Positions 53,751 to 62,393 of a stretch of 64,000 bases of DNA are shown in pieces. Location: the NCBI RefSeq assembly GCF_900111595.1, contig NZ_FOHN01000002.1, forward strand, positions 62,001-126,000, written 5' to 3'. Origin of the DNA: [Clostridium] polysaccharolyticum. Its GTDB lineage: Bacteria; Bacillota; Clostridia; Lachnospirales; Lachnospiraceae. Under the pieces are notes generated by a model, which saw only the letters and a list, made by a program, of their open reading frames with translations, had not been told where the DNA came from and made no database searches. The position numbers were made by a program, and so were the translations under genes. Every line of letters begins with the position of its first letter. The first letter of the stretch is position 1.

Positions 53751-55198
53751 CGCATTTTCACCTTTCTTCGTTTTCCCTTAATGGTTTTTTCCTGTAGCTG
53801 TTCATACACTGATTTTCCCTTTTTGTTCAGAATTTCTACATATGTGATACTATCACGAACGTCAATAATCCCGATATCTTCTGCCGTCACACCTTCCATG
53901 CTGCATATGGTACCTACAATATCTCCAGCACGAAGTTTTGATTTTCTTCCACCGCCAATAGAAAGCCTGGTAATGTCTTTCTGGAACACTGCTCCCTTAC
54001 TTTTTTTAGGCTGCATTTTCTGCTGCTGGCGTTTCCGGAATTCTTTCTCCTTCTCCGCTCTTTCACTGTCATTATCAGAAAATCGTACTTTCTCTGCCAT
54101 CTGTATAGGAACATTGGTATATCTCTCTACAGACTGCTTCATTTTGATGTCTTCCTGTCTGACAAAACTAATTGCCTTTCCAGATTTTCCATTACGCCCC
54201 GTTCTTCCTATTCTGTGTACATAAGACTCCTTAGAGGTAGGAAAATCATAATTGATGACATGTGAGATTTCTTCAAAGTCAATTCCTCTTGCAGCTACTT
54301 CTGTAGCAATCAGGTAATAAAACCTGCCTTCCCTGAAATCTTCAATCACCCGAAGTCTCTCTTTCTGATCCACAAGACCATGAAGCATGCAGCAGCGGAC
54401 TTTCGCTTTTCTAAGCTGACGGTATAAAACATTTACCATATCCCTGGTTGCACAGAATATCATACAGCTCTTTGGATTTTCCTGAACCAGAACATCCATA
54501 AGGCACGAAAACTTCTCTTCATTTTCCACTTCGTAAGCAATCTGTTCAATCTGATCCACCGTTAATGTTTTACTTTCTAAGTAAATATCTTTTGCCTCTT
54601 TCATATAGTTCTGACTTAGCTTTTCCACATTTTCATCTATGGTAGCAGAAAACAGCATGGTAACCCGTTTTTCTGGAAGCAGACTAAGTACTTTTTTTAC
54701 ATCATCTAAAAACCCCATATCAAACATCAGATCCGCTTCATCAATGACCACATATTTCACCTTATCTGACTTCAGTGCTTCTCTCCCAATAAGATCCAAG
54801 GTTCTTCCAGGAGTTCCCACTACTATATGAGATTTCTGTTTCACGGTTCGTATCTGCTTATCAATTGGAAATCCTCCGAATACAGCAGGCACCTTCAGTC
54901 GTTTTCTTCGTCCAATATGAAAAAGTTCGTTACTTACTTGTACGGCAAGTTCCCTTGTTGGCTCTAGTACAATGGCTTGTGGATGATTTTCATCCCAATC
55001 CACCTTTTCACATAATGGCACTCCAAAAGCCGCTGTTTTCCCACTTCCAGTTTTGGATTTTACCACAATATCGTTTCCATCTAAAACTTCAGGAATGACT
55101 TGTTCCTGGACCTTTGTTGGAGCATGATACCTTAACATTGTCAACGCTTCAAGGATTTCCTTACTAAGGCCATACCTTGAAAATAAATTCTGTTCCAT
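53747..55198 (-). CDS. dbpA: DbpA/YxiN-type DEAD-box RNA helicase
   Basis: A 483-residue helicase with motifs TGSGKTAAF (I), PTRELAVQ (Ia), GTPGRTLDL (Ib), DEADLM (II, DEAD), SATI (III), and ARGIDFE/HRIGRTGR (V, VI). The C-terminal ~75 residues contain the RNA-recognition-type domain (TRLSIGGGRKSKLRAGDIVGTIC) that anchors DbpA/YxiN to 23S rRNA hairpin 92. It remodels the peptidyl-transferase centre during large-subunit assembly. It overlaps the cyclophilin gene by 4 bp. The symbol reflects the C-terminal domain. Confidence 0.92.
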   Translation of the reverse strand: MEQNLFSRYGLSKEILEALTMLRYHAPTKVQEQVIPEVLDGNDIVVKSKTGSGKTAAFGVPLCEKVDWDENHPQAIVLEPTRELAVQVSNELFHIGRRKRLKVPAVFGGFPIDKQIRTVKQKSHIVVGTPGRTLDLIGREALKSDKVKYVVIDEADLMFDMGFLDDVKKVLSLLPEKRVTMLFSATIDENVEKLSQNYMKEAKDIYLESKTLTVDQIEQIAYEVENEEKFSCLMDVLVQENPKSCMIFCATRDMVNVLYRQLRKAKVRCCMLHGLVDQKERLRVIEDFREGRFYYLIATEVAARGIDFEEISHVINYDFPTSKESYVHRIGRTGRNGKSGKAISFVRQEDIKMKQSVERYTNVPIQMAEKVRFSDNDSERAEKEKEFRKRQQQKMQPKKSKGAVFQKDITRLSIGGGRKSKLRAGDIVGTICSMEGVTAEDIGIIDVRDSITYVEILNKKGKSVYEQLQEKTIKGKRRKVKMR

Positions 55199-55341
55199 AT
55201 TTTTACCCTTTTATTATACGTTTATTTGATGAAATTTCTGTGTTTTCAACCTTTTTATCTTAACAGATTTTTTGAAAAATAAAAAGAGGGCAAATCACAC
55301 TAAGTAATTCATATGCATTCCTTTTTAGTACAGAAAAAAAG

Positions 55342-55387
55342 AAAAGTGCCGTTTAGTGATTTTTCAAATCCCTAAATCGGCACTTTT
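55342..55387 (-). terminator. Terminator after the 145-aa hypothetical gene
   Basis: AAAAGTGCCG and CGGCACTTTT pair and the minus strand continues with a T-rich tract. It lies between the stop at 55393 and the dbpA start. Confidence 0.85.
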
Positions 55388-55392
55388 TTGTC

Positions 55393-55830
55393 TTAATTCA
55401 GATAAAAACGAAGTTCATCCATAAGCTTTTGTTCTAATTTTACAATATCGTCTACCATTTTTTTCACTTCTTCATGAGCAGCAGGATATTTGTTGAAATA
55501 ACGGCTTATAGACTGAATGCCCATATTGCATCCATCAATCATTAAACTGGCAATTTCGCTGTCAGTAGGCTCCGTAGCATATTTTACATTGATTTTCATC
55601 CATGCCATAGCTGTTGCCATTTTACTAGGCTCTTTTTCTTCTTCTCCATAGTCCTTTAGACGTGATTCTGTTTTTTCTTCAATTTCCTTATGCTTGCTTC
55701 TTGATTCTTCTAGCTTCTGGCGCATTTCTAAGGATTTAATGCGGTCCATTACCTCATCAAAACTTTTTACAGCCATCTTAACACCTGCATTGCATTCTTT
55801 TAACAAACAAATCGTATCTTCATTTGCCAT
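55393..55830 (-). CDS. Hypothetical helical protein (145 aa), possibly ferritin-like DUF2383 type
   Basis: A 145-residue all-helical soluble protein with LLKECNAGVKMAVKSFDEVMDRI at the N-terminus and DGCNMGIQSISRYFNKY later. The helix-bundle pattern is reminiscent of the DUF2383/ferritin-like group, but metal-ligand residues are not clear, so this is tentative. The ATG follows AGGAGAG. It is downstream of the DUF4430 gene by 56 bp and ends in a strong terminator. Confidence 0.6.
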   Translation of the reverse strand: MANEDTICLLKECNAGVKMAVKSFDEVMDRIKSLEMRQKLEESRSKHKEIEEKTESRLKDYGEEEKEPSKMATAMAWMKINVKYATEPTDSEIASLMIDGCNMGIQSISRYFNKYPAAHEEVKKMVDDIVKLEQKLMDELRFYLN

Positions 55831-55886
55831 ATTACATCTCTCCTATCTGATTATAGGAGTAGTATTTACCACTTTGGGCTTTCTTA

Positions 55887-56306
55887 TTAATATCCAGTCA
55901 TCATAGTTAATGTATACTTATCCCCATCTTTTATTTGGATTCCATCAATGCCTGTCTGGGATGCTTCTCCATTCACTTCAACATTCCACCACTGTTCTTT
56001 GGATTCATCTGCTTCCATTCCATCTGCTGCAGTAATAAATTTACCATATTCTGAATCTTTATATGTAATCAGATCTTCTTTTACTAACAAATCACCTAGT
56101 GTTTTTTCTTTTGTCTTAAATTTATAATTCTTATTGTATGACTCCGCATCATTTACAATCTGAACCTGTACTTGAAAACTGCTTTGTCCACTGACATTTC
56201 CTTTTTGTTTAAAATTTCCTCCTACCAAAATCGCCGCTAATATAGCTGCTGCCAATAATGCTGCACTGACTGCCAGCTCCCATTTTAAACTCTTCCTTTT
56301 ATCCAT
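55887..56306 (-). CDS. DUF4430-domain secreted protein
   Basis: A 139-residue protein with an N-terminal membrane or signal segment (~10-28, LAVSAALLAAAILAAILVGG), then a DUF4430 domain: KTKEKTLGDLLVKE, QWWNVEVNGE and IQIKDGDKYTLTM. DUF4430 resembles the C-terminal part of transcobalamin-like B12-binding proteins, and in Clostridia often accompanies surface or vitamin-uptake proteins. It is probably anchored by the uncleaved helix. It follows the PdaB-like gene by 65 bp on the same strand. Confidence 0.82.
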   Translation of the reverse strand: MDKRKSLKWELAVSAALLAAAILAAILVGGNFKQKGNVSGQSSFQVQVQIVNDAESYNKNYKFKTKEKTLGDLLVKEDLITYKDSEYGKFITAADGMEADESKEQWWNVEVNGEASQTGIDGIQIKDGDKYTLTMMTGY

Positions 56307-56371
56307 ATAATCCCCATCTTTCTTCTTTTTAAGAAAATTATACGGAATTATAAGTAATTAGTAAAGCATTT

Positions 56372-57160
56372 CTATGAATTTTGTATTTGTCTTCCATCTT
56401 TGTTAAGATGATAATCGTATTTATAAATCATATCCGAAATTCTTTCAAAGGAATACCCTCTCTTTTGAAGTACCAAAACAACTTTATTCAATGCATTTTT
56501 TATAAATTTAGTACTTGTATGGCACAAAACAATGGAACCTTCTTTTAACTCCTGGTTATTGCAGATCTCGTTTACAATTGCCGCAGTCCCATAATCCTTC
56601 CAGTCCTTAGAATCTACATTCCATTTAATCGGGTAATACCCTGACTGCCTAGATGCTTCCAAAATGTTTTTACTAAACTCTCCATATGGGGCACGAAACA
56701 GGTTCATATCCACGCCTAGCATATCTTTTACAAGTTTGTGGGCTTCTTTAATCTGCCTTATGCAATCTTCCTTTGAAAGTCTCTCCATCTGTTTATGACT
56801 CTGGCTATGGTTTCCAATATCATGTCCTGCTTCATATATTTTTCGTACCGCATCTGGATGTTTCTGTATCCAGTCCCCTGTCATAAAAAAGGCTGCTGGA
56901 ATTCCTTGCTCATCTAGGACATCAAGGATTTCTTCTACCTTCTTTTCTCCTCCCGAAACATCAAAACTCAGTGCTACTTTTTTCTCATTACAGCATACAC
57001 TTCTGATAGGCATTTCTTTTGTTTTTGCTTCTTGATGAAAGGCAGAAACTGCTCTTGGTATATAAAAAAATATGCAGCTTGCCAGAACCACAAATGACAG
57101 TCCAAATAAACCTGCTTTAATAAATTTTGCAATTCTTTCTCTTTCTTTTTCAATGTCCAT
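56372..57160 (-). CDS. Polysaccharide deacetylase, PdaB-like
   Basis: The start is the ATG at 57160 behind GCAGGAGG; a TTG at 57187 is rejected. The 262-residue protein has a membrane segment at ~15-36 and a NodB domain: motif 1 is SFDVSGGEKK, motif 2 is HSQSHK (metal His pair) and motif 3 RAPYGEFS. PdaB proteins have SFDISWG in motif 1 instead of TFDD, so this matches the PdaB type except that the Trp is Gly. PdaB acts in spore formation in Bacillus, so sporulation is plausible. It faces the outside. Confidence 0.85.
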   Translation of the reverse strand: MDIEKERERIAKFIKAGLFGLSFVVLASCIFFYIPRAVSAFHQEAKTKEMPIRSVCCNEKKVALSFDVSGGEKKVEEILDVLDEQGIPAAFFMTGDWIQKHPDAVRKIYEAGHDIGNHSQSHKQMERLSKEDCIRQIKEAHKLVKDMLGVDMNLFRAPYGEFSKNILEASRQSGYYPIKWNVDSKDWKDYGTAAIVNEICNNQELKEGSIVLCHTSTKFIKNALNKVVLVLQKRGYSFERISDMIYKYDYHLNKDGRQIQNS

Positions 57161-57377
57161 TTCTTTCCTCCTGCTTCCAATATTCAAGTATTACTATCAA
57201 TATATTTAAGACAATCTAAACTATTCCACTTTTTCCCTTTGCCTAATATGACTTATACAGCGAAAAACATAACATCTTGCAAAAAAGCATTTACACGATT
57301 TCGTATATACGTTAAAATTGTAGTAGGTTTTGCGGCATCTTTGCAGACCAACGATAACCAAAGAAGGGGTGTAAATT

Positions 57378-58169
57378 ATGACAGGTCAAGAATTTATAGC
57401 AAGCTTATCGCCAGTTGCACATCGAATTATGAGCATATATCAATTTAAAGAGGAGAAACCAATTGCCTTGCATATAACAGATAATACGGAAAAACCTTGT
57501 TTTATGGTTAATGACGACCCAAATTGTTACCCGCTTTATATTAATCCTGACGCATTAGGTCCTATGGCTGAAAAGGCATTTATTCATCAGTTCTGTCACT
57601 GTGTACAGATAGAAGAACAGTTTCCATTCGTAAGAAGCAAAACTCCTGACGATCCACAGACGGTGCAATTAGCTCATGCTATTAACAGTCTTGTTTTAGA
57701 TATGTTTGTAAACCATGTTTTAAACGATAATGGATATCCAAAAGATGTAAAGAAGTTAGAGGCCCTTTATACAGAGCTGCACTTCCGTTTTCGCTATTTT
57801 ACAGAGAAAAAACTTCCTATTACTGCAGATAACCAAGTATATGCCGAGTACATATATGCTACACAAATTGCAAGAGTTTACATGGAACTTGACTCAAAAC
57901 GTGCCCGTGCATTACAAAAAGAAGTAGCTGTTTTCAGTAAAGAAACCAAATTGTATGCGGGTATATTTATTAATACAATCAAGGCTTATCCTTATGATAC
58001 CCATGTAGGATGCCATTACATATTTGATCATTTAGTAGATCAGTTAAAATTATCAGATGTGTTAGAAATTGGCCATATTAAAAAGCCAGCAGATGAAGCT
58101 GCTGCAACAGAAGAAGTTAATGCTCCTGATAATGTTATGCCACTTAATAACTCTGATTCAGAGGAATAA
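57378..58169 (+). CDS. Metallopeptidase-like protein with HQxxH in place of HExxH
   Basis: A 263-residue soluble protein with no signal peptide. Residues 66-79 read AFIHQFCHCVQIEE, aligning with a gluzincin-type HExxH helix but with Gln71 instead of the catalytic Glu (His70-Gln-Phe-Cys-His74). A second region LAHAINSLVLDMFVNHVL resembles the helix that follows such a motif in VWA-linked or DUF2201-type metallopeptidases. A Glu-to-Gln change would abolish usual peptidase chemistry while keeping zinc binding, so a binding or regulatory role is likely. No family is firmly recognised. The ATG has AGAAGGGG and a terminator follows. Confidence 0.65.
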   Translation: MTGQEFIASLSPVAHRIMSIYQFKEEKPIALHITDNTEKPCFMVNDDPNCYPLYINPDALGPMAEKAFIHQFCHCVQIEEQFPFVRSKTPDDPQTVQLAHAINSLVLDMFVNHVLNDNGYPKDVKKLEALYTELHFRFRYFTEKKLPITADNQVYAEYIYATQIARVYMELDSKRARALQKEVAVFSKETKLYAGIFINTIKAYPYDTHVGCHYIFDHLVDQLKLSDVLEIGHIKKPADEAAATEEVNAPDNVMPLNNSDSEE

Positions 58170-58184
58170 ATACGACGTACTTCT

Positions 58185-58211
58185 AAGCTCCTGGTCTCAA
58201 AGGAGCTTTTT
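58185..58211 (+). terminator. Terminator after the metallopeptidase-like gene
   Basis: AAGCTCCT and AGGAGCTT pair with an 8-nt loop and TTTTT follows. Confidence 0.8.
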
Positions 58212-58325
58212 CAATGAAGTTTATTCTTTTTTAACATTTATTCATAGTATACTTATTTCTTTTTATTTCCCGATATGATAAACTTTTAGTATATTAAAGG
58301 TTATTCTACAGAGAGGAAATCAGTT

Positions 58326-58721
58326 ATGCGTAATTTTTTCAGAAAAATTCTTTATGGACGTTATGGTGTTGATCAATTTACAACTGCTCTTATTGTAGGC
58401 AGTGTGGTACTTTCCTTACTGTATTCCTTCTTCCATATTCGTATTTTTTACCTTACATCAAGTGTTTTGGTAGTATATGCACTGTTTCGTATGTTTTCTA
58501 AGAACTTTGCCAGCCGCCAGAAAGAAAATACTCTCTGGCTTAATTTCTTTGGAAAAAGCAAAAAAACATCTAGAAAATATATTCGTATGGCAAAGGATCT
58601 GCCTCATTACCGTTACTTCAAATGCATGAACTGCAAACAGGCTATTCGTGTTCCAAGAGGAAAAGGAAACGTGGAAATCAGATGCCCCAAATGTGGATAT
58701 TCATTCCGAAGCAAGACTTGA
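58326..58721 (+). CDS. Membrane protein with C-terminal zinc ribbon (131 aa)
   Basis: The first ~65 residues include two hydrophobic segments (TALIVGSVVLSLLYSFF and IFYLTSSVLVVYALF), followed by a basic region and a zinc ribbon: CMNCKQAIRVPRG and CPKCGYSF, a C-x2-C ... C-x2-C knuckle pair. Function is unknown; the layout suggests a membrane protein with a nucleic-acid or protein-binding cytoplasmic ribbon. The ATG is preceded by GAGAGGAAA. It stands alone between terminators. Confidence 0.75.
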   Translation: MRNFFRKILYGRYGVDQFTTALIVGSVVLSLLYSFFHIRIFYLTSSVLVVYALFRMFSKNFASRQKENTLWLNFFGKSKKTSRKYIRMAKDLPHYRYFKCMNCKQAIRVPRGKGNVEIRCPKCGYSFRSKT

Positions 58722-58766
58722 TGCTGCTTCAAAAAAGAGAAACACTGCACTTAAATTTCCTGCCAC

Positions 58767-58814
58767 AAAAAAAAGCTGTCAAACTAATTTATGTTTAGCC
58801 TGACAGCTTTTTTT
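58767..58814. terminator. Bidirectional terminator between zinc-ribbon gene and udk
   Basis: AAAAAAGCTGTCA and TGACAGCTTTTTT form a 13-bp stem flanked by A and T runs, overlapping the udk stop. Confidence 0.9.
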
Positions 58815-59430
58815 AACAGGAAGCGATAAAACTTCTTACTCTTTCTAATAACATATCTAGCGCAACAGAATTAAATCCACCTTCTGGAATGATAATATCT
58901 GCTCTCTTTTTACTTGGTTCTACAAATTCTTCATGCATTGGCTTCACTGTATTCAAATACTGGCTAATAACAGAATCCAAGCTCCTGCCCCTGTCTTGTA
59001 CATCACGAAGCAGTCTTCTGATAATGCGGACATCTGCATCTGTATCTACAAACACTTTAATATCCATAAGTTCACATAACTCTTTATTCTCAAAAATCAA
59101 AATGCCATCTACAAGAATTACACGTGCAGGTTCTACTTTCACCTTTTCTTTCATACGTGTATGCTCTACAAAAGAGTATACTGGATGTTCAATAGCATTT
59201 CCCCTTTTCAGCTGTTTTACATGTTCAATTAAAAGCTCTGTATCAAATGCATCTGGATGATCGTAATTTAACTTGGTACGTTCTTCATATGTCAGATGAT
59301 CGTTTGATTTATAATAATAGTCATGTGATAAACTGACCATTTCACCTTCAAATGCTTCTTTTAATCTATCTGCCAGCGTTGATTTTCCCGATCCGGTTCC
59401 GCCAGCAATCCCTATTACCATGGTCTGCAT
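58813..59430 (-). CDS. udk: Uridine kinase
   Basis: A 205-residue P-loop kinase with GIAGGTGSGKSTLADRL, LSHDYYYKS, YDHPDAFDTELL and the LID region DRGRSLDSVI. It phosphorylates uridine and cytidine for pyrimidine salvage. The ATG has GAGGAAG. Phosphoribulokinase-like relatives share the motifs, but length and motifs favour Udk. Confidence 0.93.
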   Translation of the reverse strand: MQTMVIGIAGGTGSGKSTLADRLKEAFEGEMVSLSHDYYYKSNDHLTYEERTKLNYDHPDAFDTELLIEHVKQLKRGNAIEHPVYSFVEHTRMKEKVKVEPARVILVDGILIFENKELCELMDIKVFVDTDADVRIIRRLLRDVQDRGRSLDSVISQYLNTVKPMHEEFVEPSKKRADIIIPEGGFNSVALDMLLERVRSFIASC

Positions 59431-59525
59431 GCTCTTCCTCCAATGTACCTATTTATATCTCATATCAGCTTTATATTATAAACCAAAACACGGGCTGGAA
59501 TCAAGACACATTTTTAGTGCAAGTA

Positions 59526-59555
59526 AAAAGGCGGTTACCGAAGTAACCGCCTTTT
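59526..59555 (-). terminator. Intrinsic terminator of htpG
   Basis: AAAAGGCGGTTAC and GTAACCGCCTTTT, a perfect 13-bp stem with a CGAA loop, follow the htpG stop on the minus strand. Confidence 0.9.
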
Positions 59556-59571
59556 TGGCTCTATCTAAAGA

Positions 59572-61635
59572 CTATTTGGCTAATTTCATCATAAGCTCAT
59601 TGCTTCTTGCAATAAATGCTGTTAATTCCTCTGCTTGTAATGGCTTATGGCTTAACATTGCTAAATCATAAAGCTGCTGGCAAATTAAGCTTACAGATTC
59701 TCCTTCTGGATTCTGTAATAAATACTGTACCAGCTGGTTGTTAGAGTTAAGCACTAATGTTTCACCCTGGCCACCAAACATTGCTGGATCCATTCCACCC
59801 ATGTTGTACATTTTCATCATATCCTGCATTCTGCGGCTTTCTTCTGATAATGTAATCATGGAAGAAACATTTGCATTCTTTAGCTTCTCAACTTTTACAT
59901 CCAGTTTGTCATTACTTAAAGCCTTTCTAAATAAGTCTGTTAAAGATTCTGTTTCTTTCTTTAATGTTTCTTCATCTACCTGATCCTCTTTAAAGGATTC
60001 TGTTAAATCAGCATCTATTCTCTGGAATTTGACCTTGTCATCACTTTGTTCTAATTGTGTGATAAATGGCTGGTCAATATTATGAGTAAGGATTAACGCA
60101 TCTAAGCCTTCTTCCTTAAACATTTTTACATACTGGCTCTGCTGCTGAAGATCTGTTACATAGTAAACTGTCGTTTTCTCTTCTTCTTTGTTCTCTGTAT
60201 TTTCTTCCGCCTTTTCTTCCACTGCTTCAGTCTCTTGTTCCTCTTTCTTAGGATTTACAGCCTCTACATATTCAGATAATGTAACAAACTTGTCCTCTAA
60301 GTTTTTGAAAATAATGAAATCTTTCATTTTTTCACGGAACTTATCGTCTTTTAAGCAGCCGTATTTGATAAATGGATGAATGTCATCCCAGTATTTTTCA
60401 TAATTTTCACGATCTACTTTATACATGCCAGACAGCTTATCTGCTACCTTTTTAGTAATGTAGTCAGAAATTTTCTTAACAAATCCATCATTCTGTAAAG
60501 CGCTTCTTGATACATTAAGTGGAAGGTCTGGACAATCAATTACCCCTTTTAATAACATCAGGAATTCAGGAATAACCTCTTTAATATTATCTGCGATAAA
60601 TACCTGATTATTATAAAGCTTAATTACGCCTTCCAGATTATCGTATTCTGTATTTACCTTAGGGAAATATAAAATACCTTTTAAGTTAAATGGATAATCC
60701 ATATTTAAATGAATCCAGAATAAAGGCTCTTTCCAGTCATGGAATACTTTACGGTAAAATTCTTTATAATCTTCATCACTGCACTCATTTGGATGTTTTG
60801 CCCATAATGGTGTTGTATCGTTAAGCGCTACTGGACGTTTATGGATTTTTGCTTTTTCTTTTCTTGGAGAAACCTCTACAATTTCCTTTTCTCCATTTTC
60901 ATTTTCTTTTTCTTCTGTTTTCGCTTCTTCTACAATATTTTCTACTACTACATCATCTTCGCGTACATCAGCTAAATCAACTGTTTCAAATTCCTGCTCT
61001 GCATTGGCTTTTTCAAAATAAATTTCAACAGGCATGAAAGAACAGTATTTATCTAAAATTTCTTTTACACGGTAGTCATTGGAGAATTCATAGCTGTCTT
61101 CATTTAAATAAAGTGTAATTTCCGTACCAGCTTCCATTCTGCTTCCTGCTGCCATCGTAAACTGCATTCCACCTTCAGATTCCCACAATACAGACTCTGC
61201 ACCATCTTTGTAAGAAAGTGTGTTAATGGTAACTTTATCTGCTACCATGAATGCGGAATAAAAACCTAATCCGAAGTGGCCGATAATCTGATCTTCATTA
61301 GTTTTATCTTTATATTTATTTAAGAAATCAGTAGCACCAGAGAAAGCAATCTGATTGATATATTCTTTTACTTCATCTGCTGTCATGCCAATACCATTGT
61401 CAATAAATTTAAGAGTTTTGTCTTCTGCATTGGCAATTACTTTAATCTGTGGCTTATAATCATCTGCCAATGTTACTTCGCCAATCATGTCAAGCTTCTT
61501 TAATTTTGTTATCGCATCACACCCATTGGATACTAACTCACGAATAAAAATATCATGGTCAGAATATAACCATTTCTTTATGATAGGGAATATGTTTTCA
61601 GAATCAATTGATAAATTGCCTTGTTCATTTACCAT
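59572..61635 (-). CDS. htpG: Molecular chaperone HtpG (Hsp90)
   Basis: I start it at the ATG at 61635 (MVNEQGNLSIDSENIFPI); a GTG four codons upstream is also in frame but too close to AAGGAG. The 687-residue protein has the Hsp90 ATP-site motifs FIRELVSNGCDAITKLKKL, FIDNGIGMTADEV and HFGLGFYSAF, then the middle and C-terminal domains. Acidic inserts near residues ~235-265 and ~480-505 (Glu-rich) are larger than in E. coli HtpG. It folds and activates client proteins in an ATP-driven clamp cycle. The promoter and a perfect CIRCE lie upstream, indicating HrcA control. Confidence 0.95.
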   Translation of the reverse strand: MVNEQGNLSIDSENIFPIIKKWLYSDHDIFIRELVSNGCDAITKLKKLDMIGEVTLADDYKPQIKVIANAEDKTLKFIDNGIGMTADEVKEYINQIAFSGATDFLNKYKDKTNEDQIIGHFGLGFYSAFMVADKVTINTLSYKDGAESVLWESEGGMQFTMAAGSRMEAGTEITLYLNEDSYEFSNDYRVKEILDKYCSFMPVEIYFEKANAEQEFETVDLADVREDDVVVENIVEEAKTEEKENENGEKEIVEVSPRKEKAKIHKRPVALNDTTPLWAKHPNECSDEDYKEFYRKVFHDWKEPLFWIHLNMDYPFNLKGILYFPKVNTEYDNLEGVIKLYNNQVFIADNIKEVIPEFLMLLKGVIDCPDLPLNVSRSALQNDGFVKKISDYITKKVADKLSGMYKVDRENYEKYWDDIHPFIKYGCLKDDKFREKMKDFIIFKNLEDKFVTLSEYVEAVNPKKEEQETEAVEEKAEENTENKEEEKTTVYYVTDLQQQSQYVKMFKEEGLDALILTHNIDQPFITQLEQSDDKVKFQRIDADLTESFKEDQVDEETLKKETESLTDLFRKALSNDKLDVKVEKLKNANVSSMITLSEESRRMQDMMKMYNMGGMDPAMFGGQGETLVLNSNNQLVQYLLQNPEGESVSLICQQLYDLAMLSHKPLQAEELTAFIARSNELMMKLAK

Positions 61636-61711
61636 ACTAATGTTCACTCCTTAAACTTCGATTTATATTTTGACACGCTGTAAATACGTGTTATGTTCGT
61701 TTGTATTATTT

Positions 61712-61740
61712 ATATTAATACTTAACAAATCAAAAGTCAA
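61712..61740 (-). promoter_or_regulatory. Promoter of htpG
   Basis: TTGACT (61735-61740) and TAATAT (61712-61717) with a 17-bp spacer on the minus strand, directly after the CIRCE element. Confidence 0.6.
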
Positions 61741-61747
61741 GAAAAAA

Positions 61748-61774
61748 TTAGCACTCATTTCAATCGAGTGCTAA
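61748..61774. promoter_or_regulatory. CIRCE operator (HrcA binding site)
   Basis: TTAGCACTC, 9 bp, GAGTGCTAA is a perfect match to the CIRCE consensus. It is 7 bp upstream of the htpG -35 and just past the DUF5721-like stop. Confidence 0.95.
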
Positions 61775-61780
61775 TAACCG

Positions 61781-62275
61781 TTAAGATACTTCCTCATATT
61801 CAATTTGGTAATACTTTAAAAATTTCTTTAAATCATAGTCCCACTGCTCCTGCATGGTATGATCCATGGTAAAAATGCGGTACGCAACTCCCGTTGTAAT
61901 GTACATTTCCCCATTTTCATACTTCATATTTAAGCAAAACTGAGAAATATCATGTTCTTTCCAGTCTCCACCTGCCCGCTGAATCAGTCGTGTTTTGTTT
62001 TCACCTGATAAAAAGAAAACAAGTTTCATGGAAGCAGGAACTTTATTTCCCTTAATTACCTGATAAGCATAAGGTTTTATCTGACTCCATTTGGAGTATT
62101 CTTCTGACGTTTCCAGTTCACCTGTATCATACCATGATTTATTAATCTTTCCATTTATATGAAGCGTACAAAATGTAGCAACATCCAGTTCTGACACTAG
62201 AAAGTTATCAAATACCGTCTGTACCAGCAGTTTTGACATGACATTTTTTACATCACTCATTTTTAGGCAAAGCAT
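61781..62275 (-). CDS. DUF5721-like hypothetical protein
   Basis: A 164-residue soluble protein. The start LKMSDVKNVMSKLLVQTVFDNFLVSELDVATFCTLHINGKIN (read by its ends LKMSDVKNVMSKLL and ATFCTLHINGK) matches lachnospiral proteins that I believe are labelled DUF5721. A second conserved part is WSQIKPYAYQVIKGNKVPASMKLVF. No catalytic motif is visible; function unknown. It is upstream of htpG on the same strand, separated by the CIRCE and promoter. Confidence 0.7.
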   Translation of the reverse strand: MLCLKMSDVKNVMSKLLVQTVFDNFLVSELDVATFCTLHINGKINKSWYDTGELETSEEYSKWSQIKPYAYQVIKGNKVPASMKLVFFLSGENKTRLIQRAGGDWKEHDISQFCLNMKYENGEMYITTGVAYRIFTMDHTMQEQWDYDLKKFLKYYQIEYEEVS

Positions 62276-62308
62276 GCAATCCCTCGTTTCTGTTCCTTAT
62301 AAGCCTCG

Positions 62309-62337
62309 TTGACAAAGCTGTTTCGTTATTTTAGAAT
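62309..62337 (+). promoter_or_regulatory. Predicted promoter of the M18 aminopeptidase gene
   Basis: TTGACA, 17 bp, TAGAAT, ending about 57 bp before the ATG. Confidence 0.6.
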
Positions 62338-62393
62338 TATATCATATGTATTTTTAATTGAAAACATAAACTATTAAGAAAGAAGGTTTGGAA

